Under the pieces are notes generated by a model. The model worked only from the letters and a program-made list of their open reading frames with translations. It ran no database searches and was not told where the DNA came from. Positions 11,945 to 25,950 of a stretch of DNA of 64,000 bases are shown one piece after another. The first letter of the stretch is position 1. Every line of letters begins with the position of its first letter. The stretch lies in assembly GCA_001600615.1 (NCBI GenBank), contig BCKK01000009.1, forward strand, positions 248,156 to 312,155, written 5' to 3'. Position numbers and translations under genes: made by a program. This DNA comes from Dioszegia crocea. Lineage: Eukaryota > Basidiomycota > Tremellomycetes > Tremellales > Bulleribasidiaceae.

Positions 11945-12316
11945 TTCGCCAGACGCCTTTGGGAGGAGGCGCTTTGCGAGCCCTGATGGTGTCTTTAGTC
12001 GTCTATGTTACATGTAAGTAGCCGCCGACGTTGTGTAGAGCCGTGCTTGATCGAGAGCCTCGGTGTGAAATCTTGGTCTTCAGAGCCAGAGCGAGCTAAT
12101 GGTCATGTTGATGTTAACGTTCGATATTCAGTACTTCGACTCGAGCTCGAGGTCAGTAAAGCTTAAAGAAAGCCTTTGGTACGAGGACCGACCCTGGTTT
12201 ATGACGGTCGAGAAGTTCCGGAACGCCGTGCACAAAATCATATAGGAACAGCAGCGAGACGGGTTGAGGGGAGTCGGATGAGGGAAGAGGACGGTCAGGT
12301 TGTCCTGGTCTGATTT

Positions 12317-12332
12317 CGGCGTAATTACGCCG
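12317..12332. promoter_or_regulatory. Perfect palindrome CGG-N10-CCG
   Basis: CGGCGTAATTACGCCG is its own reverse complement. Inverted CGG triplets ten bases apart are the classic layout of a Zn2Cys6 dimer site (Put3 spacing). Binding is inference. Confidence 0.3.
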
Positions 12333-12827
12333 TTTCCTGCCCGGGAAATAGGTTCCGGCATTTTGCGGCGTTATAGCCGTTTTGGTTAGGGGCGATTTCG
12401 GGATTCATGTTCTCGTCCATAGTAGAGATGGTCAACTTGATAATTGTAAGCGTATCTCTCGAGTGCATGAGCTCAGTCAGTGGGTCAGTGCGCAGCAACC
12501 TTAGGCTGATTGTTCAATACCTCTTAGACAGCCTCTGAGATCTCCGACAATTACTACAGGTGAATAAAGGCCAAATGATGTACACTTGGCCATCTTTGGT
12601 GTTCAGTATGCCAGGTATGAGGTCTGCGGCAGTAGCTATGCGCCATCATGGTCAGCAATTATTACCTTGCAAAGTCTTGATGAAGGCCAGACATCAGTCG
12701 TCATCAGCGGGTCCTCCGAGGAGAAGTCGTCAGAGGCTCCGCTCCGCGACTCGCCATCCATATCCGCACCCCTCACTTGACCCTCCAACAACCAACGTCT
12801 ACGTCTCCCTCAAACCGTACGCACATC

Positions 12828-13722
12828 TCAAGCCTTAATCCCACCCCCTCTCCCACCCAGTATATCCATATACTCAGCTCTCGCCTGCCTAGCATCCGTA
12901 TCCCCCGCCGAACGGGAATAAGGTGTCCATTTAGGCTCATCCTGGAAGAGGCGCATAGCCGTTATGGTATTTTTGGAATCAACAGTGAAGCGGTGATATA
13001 TCCTGTGTGTGGTCAGCTTTTCGCCGTCCAACCATGTGCGGGTTGTCGCAGCTTACCCTGCTGGAAGTACTATCAAATCTCCCTTTTCTAAAGCTATTCT
13101 GATCCATTGATCGTCGTATTTCCCGCCAAATCCTTCTTAGTCAGCTGATGCGCTCTATGATCACGAAGAGAGTGCAGGAGCTCACCTCGTACGTCAAAGT
13201 ACCCTGATCCGCCTAAGATATATCGGATCTCTTCATCCTCGTGCAAGTGCCTAAATATATCAGCTGAGACTCGTCGCTCTCGAGGCGAACTTAGCTCACT
13301 CGTCGAAGAATGACTTGATCTTCGTCTCATATGATTCTCCCAATCCTTCAGGGGTTACAGTGATCTGATCTCTCTATCATGTCAGCTATGCCAGCGTCGT
13401 CAAAGTTCAGCCTCCAAGCGGAACGATATGACGCACGTTTTTGTATCCCCGTTCTTTAGCGAACACGTCTGCTTACTCAGCTATTGTCCAAACCTGACGG
13501 ACCCACTCAGCTGATACACACCTATCTCACTCTTCCACGCCTCCCCCTCATCAATTTCTATCCGCTTATAAGTCACACCGAGCCTCTCAAGCTCATCAGC
13601 CGATATAGCCGAGCCGGAATCGTGCTGCTCTCGCTGGTCTCCACTGCTTTTGTAAGCTTTTCAATTAGGTGTATTGAGACGAAAGAAGCTCACGGTACGT
13701 TGTCATAGGCGTAGGCTCTCAT
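12828..13722 (-). CDS. ADI1: Acireductone dioxygenase (191 aa)
   Basis: Cupin-fold metalloenzyme of the methionine salvage pathway; with Fe it converts acireductone to the 2-keto-4-methylthiobutyrate precursor of methionine. Seven exons (13722-13694, 13643-13522, 13468-13437, 13373-13300, 13250-13186, 13135-13057, 13002-12828) sum to 576 nt exactly. Start MRAYAYDN; metal ligands in [11 protein letters not shown] (His, His, Glu) and the later His in GIYHRFT; C-terminal signature [16 protein letters not shown]. Length matches the family, with about 12 extra residues at the C-terminus. The small exons are typical of the genome. The start is well defined by family length. Confidence 0.95.
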
Positions 13723-15392
13723 TTTGAGTTCAATTATAAGTCAGTGTAGTAAGTAGAGTGGATGGAGGGAAATCAGAAGCTTTCGGTCGAATCGATTAGC
13801 AAGGATGACGCAAGACCGAGCTCATGCAACCGTGGGAAAGTCATTCTGAAACGTTGTCGGAGGCAAAGCTTGGATATGAAACAAGGCTCGGGTGGCGGTA
13901 CCGATACGGCCGCAGAGCGAGTGCGGAACTGTCAGAGATTTGAGCGCCATAGTGGCTTGAGGCCGGTCAGAGATACCCCCTGATAGAGTATATGCATTCC
14001 TGCGTGAACAGCAGAGAGGCGTGAATTTGGTCCAAGGGCGAATGTTCTGCTCGGCATCGATGTGTGTGGGTGGCGGGGTGCGCTACATGCACGACGAGTG
14101 AGTCCATCGCCTTCCCGATCATCATTCTGTATTACTCAATCATTGGAGTGAACGAGGTCACAGCATCCTGGTTGGCGGGGATCAGGCCACTGCTGTTCAT
14201 CTCGTCACGTTCACAGTAATTTGCCACTCACTTCGCTGCCGTAGAAGCTAGGAACAACGCGTCAGTTCGCCTTTCTACTTTCTGCACTTGGTCCTATGGG
14301 CAGTCAGTATGCCCTTCTCAGTGACGCAGCTGGTATTGAATATTGAATCCAACCATGACTACACATATCGCAGCAATTGTCTCCTGCCAAGCTAGACCTA
14401 AACGGCTTGATATCTATGTTCGATCCCTCCCTTTAGTGAGCTTGTTTGGTTCTTCTCAAAGGCAGGCGCGACCCCTTGCTTTCCCTTTCATTCCTCCTTT
14501 CTACTCAATCAGAGCTGTGCTCAACTATCGATTGATCCATCTGCAACTAAACATCGCCCGACTGCTCTCAGATCGTCTCATAGAGTGCACAGACGAGATC
14601 TGCGACACGAGCAAGTGATCGTCAGAAAGGCTTCGACCCCGTTTCCAAGTAAGCTTTCCCCTTATACGTCACACCCGTCCCTCTTGAATCCTTCCGCTCT
14701 CTTCCGCTCTTCCGCCCTTCATATCACCTCTCGAATCGACCCATGCGCACGGATCCCAGAATCCCATCCTCGTCATCTGTCTCCGTGATTGTTTCATCCC
14801 AGTCACCTAGGCCCTGATTTATGGATCCAGTCTGCGACACGCTGCGTCACTAAAGATTTGTATCCGCCTCTTCTGCAGCGTGGGTCTCACATTCCTGTCG
14901 TGGGCCGCTGGACCACATTCTTCTTCTCTTCGCCTTTCATCTCTATATTGTCTGGCCTGTACTGATAGTACAGCTTCTCAAAAGCACTCTAATAAAAATC
15001 CGCGCGAAAGGGTGAGTGCTCCTTCATGACCCTTTCATCACCCCGGTTCTCTCTTATCCCGGACATGCCGGCCGAGACCTCGTCTCTGATGATGGAAAAT
15101 TTACCAAAGCAATATCATCAGGGCTGATCTTTCAGACCTGTACTACACCTCCCAACACCTCTCATTCAGCTTCGACAACATACCTTCAAAAGACCTTTGC
15201 AGCGATATTTGAGCCGAGGACCAGAAGCGCGTCTTACTTTTGGCTTGGGTGGCGAAGTACGCGTCGGGCAACAGGTGTGCACCTATTTGGTGAGTTAGGT
15301 CGGCGATTGACATTCCACCGTTCATGTAGCTCACTCCCCCAGCGCCGGCTATTTGACATATCGCCAACCCTTTCACCCACCTCGTTATCATC
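13723..15392. other. Divergent promoter region ADI1 / kinase
   Basis: 1.67 kb between divergent genes. Only short frames; AT- and pyrimidine-rich blocks suggest long 5' UTRs. No RNA gene recognised. Confidence 0.45.
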
Positions 15393-18036
<2,644 letters not shown>

Positions 18037-18523
18037 TACCCACACATCGACCCACTTGACGCGACGCATGACGACGATTCCTTCCGCACCAAGACCTCAT
18101 TTACGACCCCATCATCATAACACCATCACACGCGTGCGGTGCAGGCCACATGCGAATAACCGACCGCACCACCACATCAAACCATCCGCGCCTTGCTTCT
18201 CCCTCTATTTTGCATCTGTATCATTTCGGTTTTTCAAGTCTGTAGCATTAATTGTGAATATATAATCAGGATGAGGGCGATGCAACACATACGAGTACTG
18301 CACCTTCTATTGATTAGTCGATACGCCACTTTTGGAATCAGAACGATATTTCTCATTCCTCCATGAACGCAATCAGAGAAAAGAGGTATACAAAAGGGTG
18401 ACCACTTCAATTCGACCTACTGCCTAAATATCTATAGCTAAAATTACAATCTTGGGTCACACACCTAATGAATACTCTGCTACAACACCAACACCGAACC
18501 ATTCCTCTCGCCCGAAGCCCTCG
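18037..18523. other. Convergent 3' intergenic region
   Basis: Between the kinase and the TB2/DP1 gene, which converge. No features recognised. Confidence 0.4.
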
Positions 18524-20863
18524 TCATAGCTTTCCAGACCTAGTAGCTCGGGTTCTCGCCCGCATCCCCAAATTCGCTCCCACATCACCAACACCCTCAT
18601 CGCCAGCCAAGCGACTAGGACCTGCGCTTTCCCTCTCCCGTTTCTCAGTCCCAGCCCCCATCCTCCGGCCCGGCCTGACATCCACTCCATCTCCATCTCC
18701 ATTTCCAGCAACCTTCTTTCCATCCACCCCTTTCTTTAATCCCAGCCCTGATCCCTCATATACCGTCTTCACACCCGTCACTTCTCTCTTTGACCTTTTG
18801 ACACCAAGACCGTCTAGCCCGTCTCGTGCTTGCTCCGTTTCCGGCGCGCGCCTCTTTTGACCCACAACTCGTCTCTCTTCCCTCTGTACCTCCTTCTCCT
18901 CCATCATTCCCTGCGTCGACTTTTCTTTCCCCTTCACCTCCTCCACCTCCTTGGCTTTCCCCTTTCCACTGGCCATCTTACCAGCAGGCAGATTGGACGC
19001 CCCGACTCCCGATCCACCAGACGAGGCCGACCGGGTCCCTGTTCCCAAAGAAGAACCCGAATCTGCCTGACCCTTGTCCCCAACTGATCTCACTCGGTGA
19101 TCTCCAGAATCTGGACGCACGTGCAGTGTAGGATCAGGCAGAGGCCGTTTGAGCCTGGGAGGGGGTAATGTCGCCGTAGGGCGCTTTGAAGGGCCGGTTG
19201 CAGGGAGTGATGGAGGTGGCTGAACAATCCGGGAGGGAGGCCCGAGTCGCCGGGTATAGGTGATGGTCTTAGATGGAGGAATAGGTCTCGGTTGGCCTAC
19301 AGATCCGGTTGGGTCAGCGGGAGGAGAGAGAGCGCGAGGTGCGATCGGATTTCGTACGACGTGGTTGTTCGAATTATTGTAGGAGCCGACGAGGAAAGAT
19401 GGATTAGGTAGAGAAGGAGGAAGTTGGGGGTATAACCCTGACGATTGGGTATGTTCGGATTGCGCGGGGATTTGTACTGGTTCGACGGTGCCGTTGGGGT
19501 CGTTGGCCTCTACTCCCCCTGCCTCTTTGGCTCCGATTCCAATACTGCCCGCTTTTCCCTCGTCCCTTGCGTGTGGAATGGGGATATCCCGTGTTGCGCG
19601 CTGCTGAGTCCCCTCGACACCTTTATGCAGCCTGGGCCGACGGCCGGATTGGCCCCGTGAGGAAGAATCCGCCTTGGCTGGTTCTGTAGGGGCCGAGGTT
19701 GACGTAGTTGAAGATTGACCTGGAGAGACAGGACGAGGTGGAGGCTGGGGCCTAGAATGGGGAGGAAGGGAGGATGCTTCCGATAAGTCCAGATGGCCAG
19801 CTGTCCGCTTTTTGCCTTTCCCTTGGAGTCGAGAGGGAGATTTGCGATCGGAGCCATGCGTGGGAGAGTCCGATCCCGACCTCGACGGGGTATCGTCTCC
19901 GACCTCGGCGCCACTGAGGATTCCAGTGCGAGCTTCGGTGGAGTGTTGAATGGTCATTGAGCTCTCGGCGGTTTCTGCTAGCGAGATCGGCACAGGGCGT
20001 TTGATGGCGGTGGGTTTCCGAGCAGACCGGAGGAGTCGGCCAGGGACGTGTGGGGTTGATAGTGTCATATCGCCGACAGACACCCTGAGGTGATTGTCCT
20101 CCTCCCTGTTGTCTGGACTGACTGGGATTGGGATTGGGACACTTGAGATCGGGATGATCTTTGTGCCAAATCTCGACAATGGCCCAGGCCGCAGCATAAT
20201 CTTCACCTTGCCATAGAGCGATATGGCAGATTGGAACGGTAAGGAGATTGTGTGGAACACTAGGATGTCCGCTAGAGAGTGAAAGAGAAGTAGGATGAGG
20301 TCGATGGGGGTTTCGTATTGCTTCAAAAGGGGGCGAAGGAGGGTTGTGTAGATCGCGGTCGAGGCCTATCGAATCAGCTGGGCCGATTTTTACCGATCGA
20401 GGGACTGGGCTGAGTGAAGAGGAGCAGCGTACGGATGATCTCAGGAAGAGGAAGCAGAGACAAATTATCCATCGTAGAGGGGCGTAGAAGGGTAACCAGC
20501 CTAAAAGCCTCGATAGGAATGGGTCGACCTGGCTCACCGCAGCCTGACTAGTCAGCTCTTTTGCACATCTTTCTTGCGCGGGAAAGCTGACTGATACGAT
20601 CCAGCCCGTCAATGCTTCCTTCATCGCTCGTCGACGGGTGGATACGCCGACTCGACGTCCGTTTGGCCTAATTTGTCGGAGGGCTCGGAAAGTGTCAACG
20701 GTAGCGAGGGATATCCTATAACAATCAGCATTTGCCTCTTCTCGCTCGTATTGGAGCTGTCTGTGGACAGAATAGCTCACCAAATTACCTCTAGTAGAGA
20801 GCCTTTCGATGTCAGGTAAAGACATACTGCGCCAAGCACGAAGGCGCCGACAGTGAGGGTCAT
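18524..20863 (-). CDS. TB2/DP1/HVA22 (Yop1/REEP-like) protein with long disordered tail (717 aa)
   Basis: Probable ER membrane-shaping protein. Exons 20863-20781, 20715-20598, 20543-20433 and 20365-18524 sum to 2154 nt. The TB2/DP1 domain occupies about residues 1-140: N-terminal hydrophobic segment MTLTVGAFVLGAVCLYLTS, then EALTGWI, RLLGWLPFYAPLRW (family motif WIPFYYELK), ASTAIYTTLLRPLLKQYE, and an amphipathic helix. The following 550 residues are low-complexity, rich in Ser/Pro/Arg/Gly, with many basic clusters and no fold I recognise. Usual Yop1/REEP proteins are about 180-250 residues, so the tail is the odd part. Intron 20544-20597 is inferred from a good branch site and improved spacing to the LPFY motif. 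Confidence 0.8.
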
Positions 20864-21231
20864 ATTCGATCAAACAACGCGGATGGCATGTCGAAATGTC
20901 CAAGCTTTGGGCGAGTTTCTGGCTGAGTACAAGCCGGTCAAAGATGGCAAGTGTGAGCAGGCCGTATGTGGCTATACTGAACCTATTCTATCCAGTCTCT
21001 CGAGTCTATCAGTAAGGTGAGTAGGGGGTATAGAGCAGCTCAAAAGTTGACCTCAGGACGCAAGAAAAGCAAGCGCGTCCAAGCTGGTGTGTACCTTATT
21101 CAACCCCCCATTTAGCTGATACCGGCATGTCATAATTCCACGGGTCAGGCTCCCGCTCCCAGCCAAACTGCCAGCGCACCAACTCATTCCTCTGCCCTTT
21201 CATCATACATCTCACCTATACACCGGTCAAT
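20864..21231. other. Divergent promoter region
   Basis: Between the TB2/DP1 gene and SCD6, which diverge. No specific elements recognised. Confidence 0.4.
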
Positions 21232-22876
21232 ATGGACTACGCGCAGTTCAAGGGGTGAGCTCAAGAGGCCCTTCCAGTGGAATCAAAGCTGATAAGCTTA
21301 GTAAACCTTTCCAGGTAGTCTCTAAACTGGGCGTGAGATATACCGGGATATTCGACCATATCAGCCAAGAAGATCAGACGATCTGTCTATCTCAGGGTAA
21401 GCTCATCTCCGCCTCCTGATGGCCTGATGCGCGACGCCAGCTGACAATGTAGTGTTCAATCATGGGACTGAAGATCGTCCGTCTGCGAGAAAATTACCTG
21501 GGTCGAGCAGTACCTTAGGTTGGGTTAGATTCCAGTATGTTCCCCCAGCCCTCGCTTGGACATCACGCTTGTCGAGTGAGACTGACAGATCAGTACCGAG
21601 TCAATAGACTCTCTGGCGCTCGTGGAGAACTACGTCGCACCTGGAACGGTGGAAGAGGCTGTTGATCCGATTCTGGCTTCAGTGGTAAGTTAGGATCTCA
21701 TCGTACCATTCCGGGCTGGGATGAGACATCTGCGAGGTCCTTATAGGCTCTCGTTTCTAATGCTCCCCACTCTCACTATCCCAACTTATCCATCCCCTTC
21801 CCGCATTTATGATGAAGTATTTTTCGGATGTTATAAGCCCCTCGGGGCGAAAGTCCGAGAGCGCAAAACCCATGTGGACACCTCCGTTGCCTTCCTTCTG
21901 ACTCTGTCGCCTGTCCTCTTTTCTACAGTCTAAATCTTCCCAGGACATAGGGTGCTGACGACCAGAGCAACACTGCACCGGGAGCGGGCCAACCCGCCCC
22001 ATCCCAAACCCAATCCCAACCCAAATCCAATAACGCACCTACCGGTCCCTCCGCCCTACCTTCCAAACCCCTCACGTCCCCCTCTTCAGGCCTCGAGAAG
22101 GTCCAGCAATCCCTAGCGGACCTCTCCGTCACCCCCAACCAAAATCAAGGTCAGGGTCGTAACGGCCACGGCAACGGTAATCCCAACGCCCGAGGACCAG
22201 CCCGTCGAACGTCCCGCGCACCAGCGATAGAAGTTCCCGATGCCGCATTTGACTTTTCGAAGGGTACCCAGGCCCTTCAAGCGGAGAGGGAGGCCCGGCG
22301 CGTTGATGCCGGTCCATCCAAGAGCGGTAATGGTGGAGATGATGATGGGGAAGAGGAGAGTGATGAGGATGAAGAAGAGATACCGGCTCCTCACCCTATG
22401 GCCATTCAGCGGAATAATAGTAATGGACAGGGACAGGGGCAGGGGCAGAACTTGCAAAGACCTGCAGGTGGGAAGGGTGAAGCGGCGTATTCAAAGAATA
22501 ATTTCTTTGATCAGCTTTCGACGGGGACGAGTCGGGTGACGATTGCTGAAGAGCGGGGAAGAAATTATGATACTTTTGGGGAAGCGGGAGGTGCGGAGTT
22601 TGGACAGGGCGGTGGAGGAGGGTATAGGGGTCGAGGAGGTGGCGGCGGGGGGGGGGGGGGGGGTTTCAGAGGGAGAGAACAGGGACAGGGTATGGGACAG
22701 GGGCAGGGGTATGGAGGTGGTAGAGGATGGAGTGGTGGTGATGGACGGGGTGGGTATGGGCATGGGAATGAGGGTGGGCGAGGAGGATATGGAGGTGGGG
22801 GTGGAGGTGGAGGAGGGTATGAAGGTCGGGGTGGGTATGGTGGACGAGGTGGAGGTGGAGGTGGTGGTGGGTATGG

Positions 22877-22908
<32 letters not shown>

Positions 22909-23051
22909 CGGGGGTGGGGGAAGGGGAGGGAGGGGTGAGAGAAGTTTCGACCCGACTCGGACGGGGAGCTTTGAGCAAACATCTCAATCGGCTAGAGGAG
23001 GTGCAGGTGGGAGAACACGAGGAGCATGGGATTAGAAGTGGGTATTGGTGA
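21232..23051 (+). CDS. SCD6: mRNA decapping regulator SCD6/LSM14 family (458 aa as read)
   Basis: P-body protein that represses translation and promotes decapping. Exons 21232-21254, 21302-21396, 21453-21534, 21594-21684 and 21966-23051 sum to 1377 nt. Domains: N-terminal Lsm (SKLGVRYTGIFDHISQED), a disordered linker, an FDF-type motif (AAFDFSKGTQAL), FFD box (KNNFFDQLS), TFG box (RNYDTFGE), and a C-terminal Gly/Arg RGG region. Two G-runs (17 nt at 22647-22663 and 31 nt at 22878-22908) encode poly-Gly. After the second run the read frame gives an unlikely tail, while the frame ending at 23035 reads like an RGG tail (FDPTRTG, ARGGAGG), so the true C-terminus may differ. The 281-nt fourth intron may host a snoRNA. 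Confidence 0.9.
21804..21906 (+). ncRNA. Candidate intronic C/D-box snoRNA in SCD6
   Basis: Inside intron 21685-21965. C box ATGATGA at 21809-21815 and D box CTGA at 21898-21901 bracket about 82 nt. A degenerate C'-like ATGTGGA lies near 21872. The intron is five times longer than its neighbours. The terminal stem is weak and I could not match the guide to rRNA, so this is tentative. Confidence 0.35.
22647..22908 (+). repeat. Poly-G / GGN low-complexity tract
   Basis: Coding Gly-rich region with uninterrupted G runs of 17 and 31 nt; prone to slippage and miscounting. Confidence 0.9.
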
Positions 23052-23649
23052 GAGACCTGATGGATACGAACAAAATTAAGAATTAGTTGACTTAGTTGTA
23101 GAATAAAATATCGAATATGTAGTGACGAATCTCCAATGATCTGAACTGACCAGTATCGTGACTACTAATGAGAAATGCTCCGATTCAAGACACCACACAT
23201 GCCTTCTGGAAGTGACAAGGATTAGAATCCCTAACTAGGCTCCACGATCCGGAACGAAACTCAAGCCGGCACGCATGTCTGACTGTATAAGGCGACTTCG
23301 TATCGATATCTCTCACGCGTGAAGGATGGATTGATCCATTAATGTCCAATCCCTTGGATCCCAACATCACCGCCCAGACCGCCAGACTGTCGTCCGGAGG
23401 CTAAATGGCATCCTCTCCGCACAACTTGACTTGCATCCTGTCCTCCTTTGACTTGTTGCCTCTGTTCTGGAGCGGCTTTGACAGGGGGCGCATCATGTCC
23501 GCATCGGCGGCCCTAGACCGCCGGCAACCTTTTTCGTTACCCCCTCTCTCTCATATCCCAGTCTTAGTCCCCACCATACAACCTGCAGTACAGCATCAGT
23601 CATCCCTGCTTTCTACACGTATCCAGTCTACCACACCTATCATCTCAGC
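23052..23649. other. Intergenic
   Basis: SCD6 3' side and upstream of a small orphan. A tRNA-like T-arm (GGATTAGAATCC near 23219) was examined and not supported. Confidence 0.4.
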
Positions 23650-23982
23650 ATGGTGAACTGCAAAGTCGACATCTCTTTCCCGGAAGACCAACCCTCCACT
23701 AACAGAGAGACCTTTTTGGCTGGGCTGTCAGTGTCTCTCCAGCATGACATCGACACCGCCAAGGGTCGTCCTTGCTCCCTATTGTCCGCCGAGAGAGAGC
23801 AGCAGGGGAGTGATCTGACGGTGTCTTTCAAGGCTGAGTTGCGGCGCCGGTGGGGAGAGCACGAGACGAAGACACCTCAAGAAGCGAGGAGTCTTATGGG
23901 AGGGATATGGGCTGAGAGGAAGGAGGTGACTATTGTTGGTGCCAGTGATGGATGCGACCAAGTGGGATGGAGTTGGAAGTAG
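23650..23982 (+). CDS. Small orphan protein (110 aa)
   Basis: Unrecognised single-exon frame with ATG at 23650 and a pyrimidine-rich leader. Hydrophilic; the middle looks helical (FKAELRRRWGEHETKTPQE). No signal peptide, membrane helix or Cys pattern. It stands alone between SCD6 and a 1.2-kb gap. Supported only by an intact ATG-to-stop frame and protein-like composition. Confidence 0.4.
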   Translation: MVNCKVDISFPEDQPSTNRETFLAGLSVSLQHDIDTAKGRPCSLLSAEREQQGSDLTVSFKAELRRRWGEHETKTPQEARSLMGGIWAERKEVTIVGASDGCDQVGWSWK

Positions 23983-25179
23983 AAGAGCCGTCCGCGGGGT
24001 CTGGTCGGAAATCACTCAGGAAGAGGACCTAGGTACTGGATTGAAGAGGACCGGTTCGGGATAGGCGTTTACACTATGCTCGTTGTTGTCGATAGCGAGT
24101 TTGGACACATGCATCATTCTGTAGCTTCCAGTCGTTGTGCGCGCGCATATCAATTTCGTAAGTCGAAGATCCGATGATTTCATGCTGGTCAGCGCCCGTC
24201 ACTGCTCCCGGGGTCTATCCTCTTCAACCAGCTGCCGGCCGCGTGATTAGCAAGTCCGCACACGTGCTCCGCATCAGCGCCCCAGCCGACCTCACGCACG
24301 TTCTTGTACCCCTCGCGCGCAACGACGCAGGCAACCTTTCATCTTCTACACCCAAGGCACACAGCTCAGGCGCGCACGCGTCCTGATATTGCCAGACAGC
24401 GCCCTGCCCCGCGGCCGTTTGTCGATTCTCTCCCCCAGGCTGATCCGGATACATTAAATACCTCTTGGTCAGCAGCACCAAGACCCGCGCGGATAGGAAA
24501 GCAACGTAGATGGAGTTTTGATGGTATGCGGCGCCTCCCGCTTGACCTCTGCTCAACTTCCGCATTTCTGGTCGCGTTTCATCCTCAAACACTCTTACTC
24601 ACATATGCACCCTTCAACACAGCATTGTGGTACCGAGATGCCTGACAATGGCGAGACCGTTTGATTTCGGGGGATTCGAAATTATCCAACATCGATAGGC
24701 TGAACTTTGCAGAGGGATACCGGCGCAGGACCGGTAAACACGAGGGTGCGCTTGGGGCACGAGGAGATACCAGCGCGATGAGCATGCTGGCGAGCCCGGC
24801 TGGATGCAAGCATTTCCTTCTGTGTCTGCGGGCAGATCACGGATGGCTGGACAGCTAGAATCAGTGTACTAGGGTCAGTAGCTGGACATCTGGTTTTCGC
24901 ATAAGCTAGTCAAGCAAGAAGTCAGAGATCAGCCCTTCTCCTCAGGCCTCAAATCTCGATCTTGCACGTAACTTCCTCGTCCTTCGTTGCTTCAAATCGT
25001 GCTCCCAGCAGGTCGTCTTATACAGATCACTCTCGTAGCATAGCGGGTCTTCCGAGAACCGGATCCTTGATGCCAATCAGTCACCTGTTAGCTTGAGCTT
25101 GTGGATCAGCAGTCTGTTTGTATACGAGCAGACAACCCCCGCGTGTCTTGATCACGCTCTCTGGCCGGCCGTCTTACTT
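23983..25179. other. Intergenic, 1.2 kb
   Basis: Overlapping short frames on both strands (around 24.2-24.65 kb) show no convincing composition or splice structure. Confidence 0.4.
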
Positions 25180-25950
25180 TCATCCCAATATCCTTCCCAC
25201 CGTCGTTCCCCAGACACCCTCCATCCACCCCCCTAATCCCTCCTCGATCCCCCACCCTCTTTCTTTCCCCATTACCCAAAGCCCACTCCATCCAACAGCC
25301 ATCACAGCCCCCAATAAACCCCCAACAAGAATCTGAGGCGTAGTGTGATATCCCAGCGCCTGTCGACTCCACAATCCAGCACCCCAACTCCCCACCAGGC
25401 CTATTCTCGATAGGGCTAAAGACGCGGAGGTGGAGATGCCAGAGGGAGTATAGGATGCGAATAGAGAAGGGAGGAGGGGGAGAATGTAGGCCATGTAGAA
25501 TGTTAAGGCGGTAGAGTGGGTCGAGGGCATGCCGTAGGTCTTTTTAGGGCGGATTCGGCTGGGCTTGGAGGATGATGGTGGGGGCGGTGGAGGACGGGGA
25601 CGGCGGAGGAGGAGTTTGATCCCCTTTGCTGAGCAATTAGCACGGCTATGACAAAGACATGTGGTTGACAACAAGACATCGCCAAAGACGAGAGCTTTGC
25701 ACCGGATATCCCGTAGTTCGAAAGTTTAGCTTACCTATTTGCGAAGCGCCGAGCGCACCTGTAGCGAACCAAGCTACATGTGGACTCCGAGTATATATCA
25801 GGACGATCGCAGTCGCTACTGTCACTGTAATATGAGTCTGTTGGCACGTCAGCACTGGGCCAGGGGGAAGATATGGGACGGATAGTATGAGAGGTCAAGG
25901 TGTCGAGCGGAGGAGTGCCGGGCTAAGGACGTGTGGATTGCTTTGGACAT
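25180..25950 (-). CDS. CAX4: Dolichyl-diphosphatase (PAP2 family); 5' end uncertain
   Basis: ER-membrane enzyme that recycles dolichyl diphosphate after N-glycosylation. PAP2 motifs: KGIKLLLRRPRP (K-x6-RP), GMPSTHST (PSxH), SRQALGYHTTPQILVG (SR-x5-H). Hydrophobic helices flank them. Secure exons are 25824-25735 and 25628-25180, joined by intron 25629-25734. The upstream ATG at 25950 opens a frame containing LDLSYYPSHIFPLAQ, which fits the family N-terminus. However, no GT-AG intron joins it in frame; only a 29-nt GC-AG intron (25825-25853) does, giving 211 aa. A different first exon or a frameshift is possible. The start is therefore tentative, the function firm. Confidence 0.8.

Larger units (their letters stand above)
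11198..12827. other. Long non-coding stretch with repeats and a palindrome
   Basis: 1.6 kb without a convincing gene. It contains four degenerate ACGCGT-centred repeats (11582-11944) and a perfect 16-nt palindrome at 12317-12332. ORFs here are short and lack homology. Confidence 0.5.

Noticed and set aside
12128..12361. 77-codon minus-strand ORF
   Set aside because: Short, no homology, and it overlaps the palindrome and repeat region.
22491..22987. Long antisense ORFs opposite the SCD6 Gly-rich region
   Set aside because: Poly-Pro and Ser/Thr frames are the mirror of the G-rich coding repeat.
23200..23270. tRNA-like T-arm (GGATTAGAATCC)
   Set aside because: No matching D and anticodon arms or acceptor stem could be folded on either strand.
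24174..24645. Overlapping frames of 70-122 codons on both strands
   Set aside because: No family, no consistent splice structure, frames conflict; treated as non-coding.
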